Shown: positions 26,686 to 34,566 of the stretch, in pieces
Layout: each line of letters starts with the position of its first letter
Position numbering within the stretch: the first letter of the stretch is position 1
Assembly (NCBI RefSeq): GCF_022763245.1
Contig: NZ_JALEGV010000043.1
Coordinates: 62,001 to 126,000, forward strand
Length of the DNA stretch: 64,000 nucleotides
Direction of reading: 5' to 3'
Source: Oricola sp.
GTDB lineage: Bacteria; Pseudomonadota; Alphaproteobacteria; Rhizobiales; Rhizobiaceae
Program-made: the position numbers and the translations under genes
The notes under the pieces: model-generated
Databases searched by the model: none
The model's input: the letters and a program-made list of their open reading frames with translations, nothing else
What the model was told of the DNA's origin: nothing

Positions 26686-27386
26686 GCCGCACCGGCCCAT
26701 GTTGCCCGATGAGCGGCGCTGGCGCTAGACATCCAGGCCGCGTCGCCCATCCCGATAGGGCGTTTGGCACCATCCTTCACATGCAGGCCGGACATGCCGG
26801 TCTTCTCGCGCATCCCGTTGATCGTCTTGGTGTTGACCTCGAACAGGCCGCAGCAGACCGGCCGCTTGCCGAAGCCGTCGGCCTTGCCGACTTCCGTCAG
26901 CGGCGCGCCGGCGCGATTGTAGATCCGCTTCATGTGCGGCTCGTAATTGGAGATCAGCGTCTGGATGCCGTGATCCAGCGCGCATTCGCCGAGCGCGAGC
27001 AGCAGCATGCACATCGCCTGCTGCGGTTCGATCTCCGGCATGGACAGCGCGATTTCCTCGGCGTCGATGCACATGCGCGTCCCTTCCCAGATGGTCGGGT
27101 GGCACAGGTCGAGATTGCGCGGATAGGTCTTGCGGAAGACGTCGTTGAGGAGCGTCGGTCCGGTCGTCGGCATCAGCCGCAGCGAACCGTAGAGCGTCCG
27201 CTTGGCCTCGTCGGTCCACAGCAGATAGGCCGGGCTCAGATCGTCGTAGGCGTCGCGCTCGATATCCCCGATGACCGGGACGTCCCACTGCAATTCGTCA
27301 TGGAACACCTGCTTGCGCAGCCGGAACATGCGGTCAAGAAGCTTTCGGTGCTGACCGTAGTCAGACGCTTGTACGATGAAGAACAT
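26682..27386 (-). CDS. acyl-homoserine-lactone synthase, LuxI/TraI family
   Basis: A 234-residue AHL synthase that makes the diffusible signal from S-adenosylmethionine and acyl-ACP. The invariant residues are present: R and F in RMFRLRKQVFHDELQW with the tryptophan, the two aspartates in IERDAYDDLSP, R in YGSLRLMPTTGPTLL, and E and R in WEGTRMCID. The AHL acyl length cannot be told. An upstream box at 27467-27482 resembles the box before the luxR gene. It overlaps the downstream LuxR gene by 4 bases. Confidence 0.92.
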   Translation of the reverse strand: MFFIVQASDYGQHRKLLDRMFRLRKQVFHDELQWDVPVIGDIERDAYDDLSPAYLLWTDEAKRTLYGSLRLMPTTGPTLLNDVFRKTYPRNLDLCHPTIWEGTRMCIDAEEIALSMPEIEPQQAMCMLLLALGECALDHGIQTLISNYEPHMKRIYNRAGAPLTEVGKADGFGKRPVCCGLFEVNTKTINGMREKTGMSGLHVKDGAKRPIGMGDAAWMSSASAAHRATWAGAA

Positions 27387-27466
27387 TGGATCGCCCCCGC
27401 TGGGTGGTTTCTGGGTACGATCCAGTATGAGCGTGGGGCTTCCGCGAACAATTCCGCCATCTGGGC

Positions 27467-27482
27467 CGGCCCATCTGAGGGG
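27467..27482 (-). promoter_or_regulatory. candidate lux box upstream of the AHL synthase gene
   Basis: On the minus strand the 16 bases are CCCCTCAGATGGGCCG. They match 12 of 16 positions of the perfect palindrome CCCCTCATATGAGGGG that lies before luxR (28327-28342). The centre is about 88 bp from the luxI ATG. A weak -35/-10 pair (TTGTTC, 17 bases, ATACTG) follows downstream. A perfect 12-base palindrome, TGGGCCGGCCCA (27462-27473), overlaps it. Confidence 0.5.
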
Positions 27483-27527
27483 GTCGGGACCGTCAAGGTT
27501 ATCAAATGGTTAGCGGAGTGCCCAAGA

Positions 27528-28247
27528 TCATGGGGTAATGATCTTGAGCGACACGGCCTTGGCGACGGCCTGCGGCAGCGTCGCGCATTCCAGCTTGAAG
27601 CGGGCGCTCTTCAGATAGCCGCGCACGGTGTGGCCGGAGAGGCCGAGAATGTCGGCGATGACCGCGTAGTCCTTGCCGCGCGCGGTCCATGTCAGGCATT
27701 CGATCTCGCGCGGGCCGAGCGGCGGCATCGGATCGACCTCCCCGAAGATCTCGTGCAATGCGCGCCGGTGAGTGCGATGCGCCACTTCCTGAAGTCGCGG
27801 ACCCTGCTCTTCCATGAAGTTCTTCCAATCCTGACCGGTGAGTTTAGAGGTGACGGAAAAAAGCGAGCGGCGCGCCTGCCGGTCGATGACCGGAATGGAG
27901 TAGCCGCTGTCGCCGATGTCGTGCTTCGCCGCGTCCGCCATCATCTCCATGGCGGATTCGTCGATCTCCAGATCGTGCCAGTCGAACGGCAGGAGGCGAA
28001 GGAAGCCTTCCCGCGCGACCGGATCGACATCTACGTAACCTTTGAGCAGGTAACGCGACACCCACGAATCGGGATAAGTGGTTCTCACGAACGGGCGGTC
28101 GAGGGTGTCGACCTGCGTCTGTCCGAGATGGAAGACGATGTGATGCAGACCGAAGATGGCCCGGATCTTGTTCAAGACCTCTTGCACATCCTCGGCTTCT
28201 TCTACGGCCGCATAGGCGTCCTTAAGCAGATCGTCTTTTTCGTCCAT
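27528..28247 (-). CDS. LuxR-family AHL-responsive transcriptional regulator
   Basis: A 239-residue LuxR protein. The N-terminal ligand domain has the AHL-pocket pattern: YPDSWVSRYLLKGYVDVDPV supplies the Trp, Tyr and Asp-Pro, and FDWHDLEI adds a Trp. The C-terminal helix-turn-helix runs LGPREIECLTWTARGKDYAVI then LGLSGHTVRGYLKSA. ATG 28247 is the start; upstream frame is in the promoter region. It lies 141 bp upstream of luxI in the same direction. A perfect palindrome (28327-28342) is centred about 88 bp upstream of its start, so it is probably autoregulated. Confidence 0.9.
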   Translation of the reverse strand: MDEKDDLLKDAYAAVEEAEDVQEVLNKIRAIFGLHHIVFHLGQTQVDTLDRPFVRTTYPDSWVSRYLLKGYVDVDPVAREGFLRLLPFDWHDLEIDESAMEMMADAAKHDIGDSGYSIPVIDRQARRSLFSVTSKLTGQDWKNFMEEQGPRLQEVAHRTHRRALHEIFGEVDPMPPLGPREIECLTWTARGKDYAVIADILGLSGHTVRGYLKSARFKLECATLPQAVAKAVSLKIITP

Positions 28248-28326
28248 CGAGGTTCGGATAGTCGTTGTGTTGTGTCTTCGGTGGCGATGTCGAACGTCAT
28301 GCGCAAGCGAGCGATAACCGTCCGAC

Positions 28327-28342
28327 CCCCTCATATGAGGGG
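28327..28342. promoter_or_regulatory. candidate lux box upstream of luxR
   Basis: CCCCTCATATGAGGGG is a perfect 16-base palindrome centred 88 bp upstream of the LuxR start at 28247. A 12/16 match occurs at the same distance before luxI (27467-27482). Lux boxes are usually 18-20 bp dyads, so this is a plausible variant. Binding is inferred. Confidence 0.6.
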
Positions 28343-28552
28343 ATTGTAACGTTTGGCTGACTATTTGGAAGCCCCAAGCGAATCGGAATGCCGCCACACG
28401 CAGAAATGGTACGCCGGCGGTTTGTTTCCATTTAGCAATTTCCTGAAAATCTTAGCGTTTTCGGTAACGCATCAGGAAACGCCCCTACGTCAGCAGGGAT
28501 GCGAACCGGGCTGGCTGAGACGGGCCGCGCGGCATTGTCGCAGATGGCAAAA

Positions 28553-28580
28553 TCCCCCGGCGATTGGCGTCGCCGGGGGA
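28553..28580 (-). terminator. intrinsic terminator of the 28608-28859 gene
   Basis: Perfect 11-bp stem TCCCCCGGCGA/TCGCCGGGGGA with a six-base loop, followed on the minus strand by TTTTGCC. It lies 27 bp beyond the stop of the small gene. Confidence 0.85.
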
Positions 28581-28607
28581 TGCGTCATGGCAGCGCTGGA
28601 GCAGCGG

Positions 28608-28859
28608 CTACTCGCTCCTGGTGACGATCACCGGGATCAGCAGGTCGCCCCAGGTGCCGTCGCCGCCGTGATGGCGCGCCGAACGGATCAGTTCGACGGA
28701 CACGCCCGCCTCGACCGCGCGCATGACGGACTGGTTCAGCCTGTGCAGGTCGTTGGCCAGCATGCGGATCGCCGCCTGCTGGTCGGTGTTCATGGTGGAG
28801 GACTGTTCCTCGGCCCGTTCCTTGACGTGGGTCCTGGGGCGTTCATGCGCGGTCATCAT
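28608..28859 (-). CDS. small hypothetical protein
   Basis: An 83-residue cytosolic protein, not recognised. The N-terminal 30 residues are charged (HERPRTHVKERAEEQSS). A helix-rich part MNTDQQAAIRMLANDLHRLN leads to AVEAGVSVELIRSARHHGGDG and a C-terminal strand LLIPVIVTRSE. GAGGAG is just before two consecutive ATGs at 28859 and 28856. A GTG at 28889 is in frame but lacks the ribosome-binding site. It has its own terminator, which supports expression. Confidence 0.65.
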   Translation of the reverse strand: MMTAHERPRTHVKERAEEQSSTMNTDQQAAIRMLANDLHRLNQSVMRAVEAGVSVELIRSARHHGGDGTWGDLLIPVIVTRSE

Positions 28860-29086
28860 GGTCTCCTCGATCGTTCGGGTGACGCGCACCCGGGGTTTTG
28901 TAAATGTCTGTCACTCTTGCCCGGTTGGGCTTTTCTTTCTTCTCTCGCAGCCGCCGCTCGTCGGATGAGTAGCGAAGCGCTTGTGAATAACTTGACATTG
29001 CGCCGCGCAATTCGCACGGAAATCGCGTCTGAAGGCCCGAAAATTCGCGTTGCCTTGTCATGGGAACGACAATTTCGGCTTGTGAA

Positions 29087-29104
29087 TTTGTAAAAACTGT
29101 AAAA
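29087..29104. promoter_or_regulatory. TGTAAAA repeats before the ScfR-like gene
   Basis: Two copies of TGTAAAA at 29089-29095 and 29098-29104 in an AT-rich tract 52-70 bp upstream of the regulator, with a related TTTGTAAAT at 28898-28904 before the divergent small gene. Could be an autoregulatory site; weakly supported. Confidence 0.25.
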
Positions 29105-29155
29105 GAGTGCCGCGCGCCGCCGTTCCGCGGTTTTGTGAAGATTGCGACAAACATC

Positions 29156-30583
29156 ATGAGCGAGCAGAAGATATTCGCGGGCCCACGCGTGCGCCGGATC
29201 CGCAACCAGGCGGGCCTGACCCAGACCGCAATGGCGGCCGAGCTCGGCATCTCGCCGTCCTATCTGAACCTGATCGAGCGCAACCAGCGTCCGCTCACCG
29301 TGCAACTGCTGTTGAAGCTCGCATCGGTCTACAAGATCGATCTGGAGGACCTGCAGGCCGGCGGCGATTCGCATCTGCCCCAATTGAAAGAGATGTTCGC
29401 GGACCCGCTGCTCGTCGGCGAATTGCCGGGCGACCAGGAACTGGTCGAGGTCGCCGACGCCGCGCCCAACGTCGCGGCCGCGATGCTGAAATTGCACCGC
29501 GCCTATCGCGAGAGCCAGGAGCGCCTCACCGACCTGTCCGACCTTCTGGCCCGCGAAGGACACGAAACCCGCCTTTCCGGCGCGCGGCTGCCCGTCGACG
29601 AGGCGAGGGAAGCGTTCGAGAAGCGCGCCAACCACTATCCGAACATCGAGGAAGAGGCGGAAGCCTTCATCAAGCTCCTGGCGCCGGGCGACGACCTGCT
29701 CGGCGCCCTGAAGACCTGGTTGCGCACCGATCACGGGATCGCCGTGAAGGTGCTGCCCGTGGCCACGATGCCGCAATGGCGCCGCCGCTACGACCGCCAT
29801 TCCAACCGGCTCTTCATTTCCGAGCGCCTGTCCTCGCATGACCAGCTGCGCGAGGTCGCCATGGAGGCGGTGCTTCTGCGCATGCGCGTCGCGATCGACG
29901 CGGAAATCGCGGCCCTGAAGCTCTCCGGCGACGAGGCGCGGCGCATCGCCCGTTTCGAGCTGGCGCGCTACGCCGCACATGCGCTGATGATGCCCTATCA
30001 GCCCTTCCTGACGGCCTGCGAGCGCACCCAATATGACGTCGACGTCCTTCGCTCCCGCTTCGGGGTCTCCTTCGAGCAGGCGGCCAATCGCCTCACCATG
30101 CTGCAGCGGCCGGGCGCCTCGGGCATTCCGTTCTTCATGCTGGAGGTGGATCACGCGGGCAACCGCTTCCGCCGCGCCGGCGCGACCGGCTATCCGCAGG
30201 CGCGTTTCGGCGGCGGTTGCCCCAAGCTGGCCGTCCATTCTGTGTTCTCGCAGCCTGGCTACATCGCGGTCGATGCCGTGGAAATGCCGGACGGCGCCCA
30301 GTTCCTGGTGATGGCGCGCACGCTGGAGGGGCCGCAGGGCGCATTCCACGAGCAGCCGCGGCGCACCGCGCTGTTGCTCGGTTGCGACCTCGCCTATCGC
30401 GACCGGGTGATCTACGGAACCGCCCTGTCCGGTCCGAAGGAGCAGCCGGTCACGCTGCCGGTCGGTCCGGCCTGCCGTGTCTGCGAACGTGCCGGCTGCC
30501 TTGCGCGCGCCGAACCGCCGATCACCAGGCCGCTCGGTCTCGACGAGATGGTCGCCGGCCTCAGCGCCTTCGATTTCGGTTAG
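29156..30583 (+). CDS. ScfR/RamB-type short-chain fatty-acyl transcriptional regulator
   Basis: A 475-residue regulator. The N-terminal XRE helix-turn-helix is at about residues 10-65 (VRRIRNQAGLTQTAMAAELG, SPSYLNLIERNQRPLTVQLL). It is followed by an ImmA/IrrE-like domain near 170-270 and a C-terminal DUF2083 domain with Cys motifs CRVCERAGCLARAEPP. The HEXXH protease motif of ImmA is not present (VAMEAVLLRM stands in its place), as is usual for this group. Members control acetate, glyoxylate-bypass or methylcitrate genes in response to short-chain acyl-CoA. It ends with a 4-base tail overlap with the LysR gene. Start MSEQKIFAGPRVRRIR fits the family. Confidence 0.88.
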   Translation: MSEQKIFAGPRVRRIRNQAGLTQTAMAAELGISPSYLNLIERNQRPLTVQLLLKLASVYKIDLEDLQAGGDSHLPQLKEMFADPLLVGELPGDQELVEVADAAPNVAAAMLKLHRAYRESQERLTDLSDLLAREGHETRLSGARLPVDEAREAFEKRANHYPNIEEEAEAFIKLLAPGDDLLGALKTWLRTDHGIAVKVLPVATMPQWRRRYDRHSNRLFISERLSSHDQLREVAMEAVLLRMRVAIDAEIAALKLSGDEARRIARFELARYAAHALMMPYQPFLTACERTQYDVDVLRSRFGVSFEQAANRLTMLQRPGASGIPFFMLEVDHAGNRFRRAGATGYPQARFGGGCPKLAVHSVFSQPGYIAVDAVEMPDGAQFLVMARTLEGPQGAFHEQPRRTALLLGCDLAYRDRVIYGTALSGPKEQPVTLPVGPACRVCERAGCLARAEPPITRPLGLDEMVAGLSAFDFG

Positions 30584-31470
30584 CCGTTCGGATCTTCCGT
30601 CGCGCCGATCGGCCGGTCTCCGCGGCAGAGCGGGGCATGGTCGCGGAAGAGCGCATGAATGCGCTCGATGACCGTGCGGACTTCCGGCCGGTGCCGGTCG
30701 TCATTATGCATCACCAAATGCTGCGTTTCCGCCAGTTCGTCGATCGGCGGTCCGGCGCGCTGCAGACGCGGATCGCGGTCGCCGGCGAAACACGGCATCA
30801 CGCCCTTGCCCGCGCCGGCGCGCACCAGGTCTCGCAGCGTGGAGGGCGTGTTCGCCCAGGCGCAGATCTCGATGTCGGGCTGCGCGATCAGCCAGCGCGC
30901 CGACCGGGTGATCGCCTCGTCCGACCCGATGGAAATCCACTCGCAACCCTGCGGATCCGGATGGTTTCGGGCGACATAGGGCGCGAACGCCACCTCGACG
31001 GTCGGTCGCGAGGCGAGATTGCCGCTCTCGGCCGGCCGGTTGCGGATGCCGATCTCGATCTCCCGGTGGGTGATGTCGAGGCGCGCCTCGGTGGTCTTGA
31101 AGCAGATGCGGAACGGGTCGTTCGGCGTCCACAGCCGCGAAAAGTTCTCGGCCATGAAATTGGCCGTCCAGGTTCCCGCCGAAATCCTGATGCCGGGCCG
31201 CTCCTGGCCGAGGGACAGCCATTCCTCGATCGGCCGGGCGCTGGCTTCCATCGCCTGAACCTTGCGCAGCAGCGTGCGCCCGTCATCGGTCAGCGCGTAG
31301 CCGCTGCGTGACCGGTTGAACAGGGCTTTGCCCACGGCCTGTTCCAGCGCCAGCATCCGCCGCCCCACCGTCGGCGCGCTCATCGCAAGAGCGGACGCCG
31401 CGCCGGACAGCCCGCCGCTGCGCGCCACATGGGCGAAGATGTGAAGGTCGTCCCAGTTGACGTTTTTCAT
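30580..31470 (-). CDS. LysR-family transcriptional regulator
   Basis: A 296-residue LysR-type regulator. The N-terminal winged helix is at about 1-65 (MKNVNWDDLHIFAHVARSGG, SAPTVGRRMLALEQAVGKAL). The effector domain follows, with FKTTEARLDITHREIEIGIR. ATG 31470 has no strong Shine-Dalgarno; the in-frame TTG at 31506 is less likely. It is divergent from a small gene at 31565, and an ATTTCA/TGAAAT dyad lies between. The target is unknown; the polyamine GS and transporter downstream of the small gene are candidates. Confidence 0.85.
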   Translation of the reverse strand: MKNVNWDDLHIFAHVARSGGLSGAASALAMSAPTVGRRMLALEQAVGKALFNRSRSGYALTDDGRTLLRKVQAMEASARPIEEWLSLGQERPGIRISAGTWTANFMAENFSRLWTPNDPFRICFKTTEARLDITHREIEIGIRNRPAESGNLASRPTVEVAFAPYVARNHPDPQGCEWISIGSDEAITRSARWLIAQPDIEICAWANTPSTLRDLVRAGAGKGVMPCFAGDRDPRLQRAGPPIDELAETQHLVMHNDDRHRPEVRTVIERIHALFRDHAPLCRGDRPIGATEDPNG

Positions 31471-31525
31471 TTCTGAAAGTCGTGCTGCATTCTTCGGCGT
31501 AAACAAGGCGATCGGCGCTCAGTAT

Positions 31526-31541
31526 ATTTCATTCGTGAAAT
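31526..31541. promoter_or_regulatory. ATTTCA-N4-TGAAAT dyad between divergent lysR and small gene
   Basis: ATTTCATTCGTGAAAT at 31526-31541, centred 63 bp before the LysR start and 31 bp before the small gene start. Position and T-N11-A-like symmetry suit a LysR autoregulatory site; TGAAATGAAAA follows it. Confidence 0.45.
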
Positions 31542-31564
31542 GAAAACAGCCCGAGAGCCGTGAA

Positions 31565-31768
31565 ATGACCTATCCGCTTCCCGTGATGATCGTGCCGCCC
31601 CGCCCCGTCCGATCCATGAGCCGCCAGGAGGAGGACGCCTATTACGAGCGGCACGCCCGTCCGGTTCCGTCCTGGATCCTGGCGCCCTTCAGGCTGGTCG
31701 GCCGCATCCGCTTGCCCCGCCTAGGGAGCGGAAGCGGGCGGCACCACCACCCATGCCCAGCCGAATGA
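31565..31768 (+). CDS. small hypothetical protein, possibly LysR-regulated
   Basis: A 67-residue protein of unknown function. It is Pro/Arg-rich (PVMIVPPRPVRSMSRQEEDA) with a hydrophobic WILAPFRLVGRI patch. CGAGAGCCGTGAA is the only candidate ribosome-binding site before ATG 31565. It is divergent from the LysR gene, and lies 97 bp before the GS-like gene. No homology is apparent to me; it may be a spurious frame. Confidence 0.45.
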   Translation: MTYPLPVMIVPPRPVRSMSRQEEDAYYERHARPVPSWILAPFRLVGRIRLPRLGSGSGRHHHPCPAE

Positions 31769-31865
31769 GCCTGCCGGCTTGCAGAAGCAAGATGCCGCGT
31801 GAGTTGACAATCGAAGACGGCGCGCGCCAATCTGCCTGCAACGCCAACAGCACTTTGGTGCAAAT

Positions 31866-33251
31866 TTGTCCTCTGCCTCTCCCGCTGAACAAGCGACCTT
31901 CGACGCTCTCCCGACAATTGAAGAATATGAAGCCTTCATGGCCGCAAATCCCGATTTGCAGGCGGTGGAGTTCCTGCTGGTCGATCCGAACGGCGTGATG
32001 CGCGGCAAATGGGCCCCGGCCGACAGCCTGAAGAAGGCGTTCCAGGAAGGCGTCAATTTCCCGATGTCGATCCACGGCCTCGACATCTGGGGGCGCGAGG
32101 TCGCCGAGACCGGATTGCACATCGAGACGGGCGATCGCGACGGTTATTTCCGTGCCGTGCCGGGCACGCTCAGCCGCGTGCCCTGGGCCAACCGCCCGAC
32201 GGCGCAGGTGCTGCTGCGCGGCTTCACGCCGGAAGGCGAGCCGCTGCGCTTCGATTGCCGCAACGCGCTGGCCCGCATCACCAAGGCGCTGGCCAAGCGC
32301 GGCCTCTATCCGGTGACGGCCTTCGAACTCGAATTCTACCTGCTGGAACCCGGCACCGACTGGGACGACGGCATGCCGGCGCCGGTCGGCGCCTCCTCCG
32401 GTCCCGACCGCCAGCGCATGTACGGCCTCGACGATCTCGCCGAATATGGCGGCCTCTTCGATGACATCCGCAACGCGGCCGACGCCCAGGGCCTGCCGAT
32501 CGACACGATCGTCAAGGAAGCGGCCCCCGGCCAGTTCGAGGTCAATCTGAAGCATCGCTGCGATCCGCTGCGCGCCGCCGACGACGTGATCATGCTGCGC
32601 CGCATCGTTTTCGGCTGCGCCCGCAAGCACCGCCTGCAGGCCACCTTCATGGCCAAGCCCTTCATCGAATATGCCGGCAACGGCATGCATGTGCACGCCT
32701 CGATCCTCGACGAGAGCGGCGCCAACATCTTCGCGGGCGAGGCGGGCCAGACCAATCTCGGCGGCGCCATCGCCGAACTCATCCGCACAATGCCGCAGGG
32801 GCTGCTGCTGTTCATCAACAGCTGGAACGGTTTTCGCCGCATCCAGCCCGGCTCCTACGCCCCGACCCGGGCGGTCTGGGCGGAAAACAACCGCTCCGTG
32901 GCGCTGCGCATTCCGGCTTCCACGGACGCCAACCGCCGCATCGAACACCGCATCGCCGGCGCCGACGCCAACCCCTATATCGTGCTCTGCGCCATATTGC
33001 AGGCGATGATGGAGGGGCTGGAGAAACTGGACACGCCGCCGCCCCCGGTGACGGGCAACGCCTATGACGACAGCGGAGCCAAGATGCTGCCCGACGACAT
33101 GGACGAGGCGCTGCAGCTCACCCAGTCCGGCCAGTTCTGCGACCGTGCCCTCGGGCCCGAGCTGGCGAAGATCTACAAGGATCTCAAACGCGCGGAAATC
33201 CTAGCGTTCTGGGCGGAAATCACGCCGCTCGAACGCACCACATACCTTTGA
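31866..33251 (+). CDS. glutamine-synthetase family protein, PuuA-like paralog
   Basis: A 461-residue GS-fold ligase. Catalytic-domain signatures are FELEFYLLEPG, the metal-binding YAGNGMHVHASILD and RRIQPGSYAPTRAVWAENNR, with RIEHRIAGADANPY near the end. It is followed by the polyamine importer genes potFGHI, so gamma-glutamylation of an imported polyamine is the natural hypothesis; the puuA at 19068 is a separate copy. The start is uncertain: TTG at 31866 gives MSSASPAEQATFDALPTIEE and lacks a clear ribosome-binding site, while ATG 31938 (MAANPDLQAVEFLL) would drop 24 residues. Confidence 0.82.
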   Translation: MSSASPAEQATFDALPTIEEYEAFMAANPDLQAVEFLLVDPNGVMRGKWAPADSLKKAFQEGVNFPMSIHGLDIWGREVAETGLHIETGDRDGYFRAVPGTLSRVPWANRPTAQVLLRGFTPEGEPLRFDCRNALARITKALAKRGLYPVTAFELEFYLLEPGTDWDDGMPAPVGASSGPDRQRMYGLDDLAEYGGLFDDIRNAADAQGLPIDTIVKEAAPGQFEVNLKHRCDPLRAADDVIMLRRIVFGCARKHRLQATFMAKPFIEYAGNGMHVHASILDESGANIFAGEAGQTNLGGAIAELIRTMPQGLLLFINSWNGFRRIQPGSYAPTRAVWAENNRSVALRIPASTDANRRIEHRIAGADANPYIVLCAILQAMMEGLEKLDTPPPPVTGNAYDDSGAKMLPDDMDEALQLTQSGQFCDRALGPELAKIYKDLKRAEILAFWAEITPLERTTYL

Positions 33252-33400
33252 TCGGCGGCAACGGATTGCCACTATTTTCGGCAGGTCGCGAGATTGGAAA
33301 ATCCTTGTGCGTCCGCAAAATCGTCAATAGTCTTCGGGCCGGACTTGCAGGACGGAACGCTGTGTTTCGCCCGATAACCAAGCCTCAGGGAGTATGCCAA

Positions 33401-34498
33401 ATGAAGTTCACGAAACGGCTCTTCGCGACTGCCGCGGCCCTGGCCACACTGACCGTGTCGGCCGCCGCGCAGGATCGCGTCGTCAACATCTACAACTGGT
33501 CCGACTATATCGACGAATCCATCCTCGAGGAGTTCACGGCGGAGACCGGCATCAAGGTCGTCTACGACGTGTTCGATTCCAACGAGGTTCTGGAGACCAA
33601 GCTTCTGGCTGGCTCCACCGGCTACGACATCGTCGTCCCGACCGGCACCTTCCTCGCCAACCAGATCAAGGCCGGCGTCTTCCAGAAGCTGGACAAGTCC
33701 AAGCTGCCGAACCTGGCAAACATGGATCCGGCCATCTCCGAGCGCCTGGAAAAATACGATCCGGGCAATGAATACGCGATCAACTACATGTGGGGCACCA
33801 CCGGCATCGGCATCAATGTCGACATGGTCAAGGAACGCCTCGGCGAGGACGCCGAACTCAACACCTGGGATCTCGTCTTCGACCTCGACACCGTGTCGAA
33901 GCTCGAGGATTGCGGCATCTTCATGCTCGACGCGCCGACCGAGATGGTCCCGGCCGCGCTCAACTACCTGGGCATGGATCCGGACCTGAAGGATCAGGAA
34001 TCGATCGACAAGGCGAAGGACCTGCTGCTGGCGGTCCGGCCCAATGTGCGCAAATACCACTCGTCGGAATACATCAACGCGCTCGCCAATGGCGACATCT
34101 GTCTGGCCGTCGGCTGGTCGGGCGACATCCTGCAGGCGCGCGATCGCGCGGCGGAAGCCGATGCCGGCGTGACGGTCGAATACATCATCCCCAAGGAAGG
34201 CGCGCTGATGTGGTTCGACAATATGGCGATCCCGTCTGACGCCCAGCATGTCGAGGAAGCGCATGAATTCCTCGATTACATCATGCGTCCCGAGGTCATG
34301 GCGAAGGCGTCGAACTACGTCTATTACGCCAACGGAAACGGCGCCTCGAAGGAATTCCTCGAGGAGGACGTGATCGGCGATCCGGCGATCTATCCGGATG
34401 ACGACACCGTTTCGCGCCTCTACACGGTCTCGCCCGACGATGCCCGTCAGAAGCGGATCCTCAACCGCGCATGGACGGCGGTGAAATCGGGCCAGTAG
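33401..34498 (+). CDS. potF: polyamine ABC transporter substrate-binding protein
   Basis: A 365-residue periplasmic binding protein of the PotF/PotD group. Signal peptide MKFTKRLFATAAALATLTVS ends before AAAQDR. NIYNWSDYIDESILEEFTAE is the family start, ANQIKAGVFQKLDKSKLPNL and VGWSGDILQARDRA are later signatures, and DNMAIPSDAQHVEEAHEFLD contributes to the binding cleft. It would capture putrescine or spermidine for the potG/H/I transporter. ATG 33401 follows CAGGGAGTATGCC. A strong hairpin lies between it and potG. Confidence 0.9.
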   Translation: MKFTKRLFATAAALATLTVSAAAQDRVVNIYNWSDYIDESILEEFTAETGIKVVYDVFDSNEVLETKLLAGSTGYDIVVPTGTFLANQIKAGVFQKLDKSKLPNLANMDPAISERLEKYDPGNEYAINYMWGTTGIGINVDMVKERLGEDAELNTWDLVFDLDTVSKLEDCGIFMLDAPTEMVPAALNYLGMDPDLKDQESIDKAKDLLLAVRPNVRKYHSSEYINALANGDICLAVGWSGDILQARDRAAEADAGVTVEYIIPKEGALMWFDNMAIPSDAQHVEEAHEFLDYIMRPEVMAKASNYVYYANGNGASKEFLEEDVIGDPAIYPDDDTVSRLYTVSPDDARQKRILNRAWTAVKSGQ

Positions 34499-34506
34499 GA
34501 CACGAT

Positions 34507-34535
34507 CGACCCCGACGCTTCGAGCGCCGGGGTCG
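34507..34535 (+). promoter_or_regulatory. intercistronic hairpin between potF and potG
   Basis: CGACCCCG (34507-34514) pairs with CGGGGTCG (34528-34535), with an inner GCT/AGC stem and a TTTC tail. It lies 9 bp after the potF stop. Such hairpins commonly protect the upstream binding-protein mRNA and lower downstream transporter expression; here that is inference. Confidence 0.7.
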
Positions 34536-34566
34536 TTTCACATTCGGGGAAGGGTAGGGGACACTC

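Larger units (their letters stand above)
28248..28607. other. intergenic stretch upstream of luxR
   Basis: A 360-base gap without a gene, lower in GC than its surroundings. It holds the luxR palindrome, an inverted repeat TTTCCTGA (28439-28446) / TCAGGAAA (28472-28479) with 25 bases between, and at its right end the terminator of the small minus-strand gene. I see no coding frame with a ribosome-binding site and no RNA-gene structure. Confidence 0.6.

Noticed and set aside
27523-27546. CAAGATCAT/ATGATCTTG inverted repeat at the luxR stop
   Set aside because: A perfect 9-bp stem, but it spans the last codons of luxR and no T-run follows on the minus strand, so I do not call it a terminator.
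28876-28892. CGGGTG/CACCCG hairpin upstream of the 83-residue gene
   Set aside because: A 6-bp stem at the gene's 5' side followed by only four T's; could be chance in GC-rich DNA.
33252-33283. GGCAA-CGGA-TTGCC hairpin after the GS-like gene
   Set aside because: Only a 5-bp stem with a poor T-run; too weak to call a terminator.
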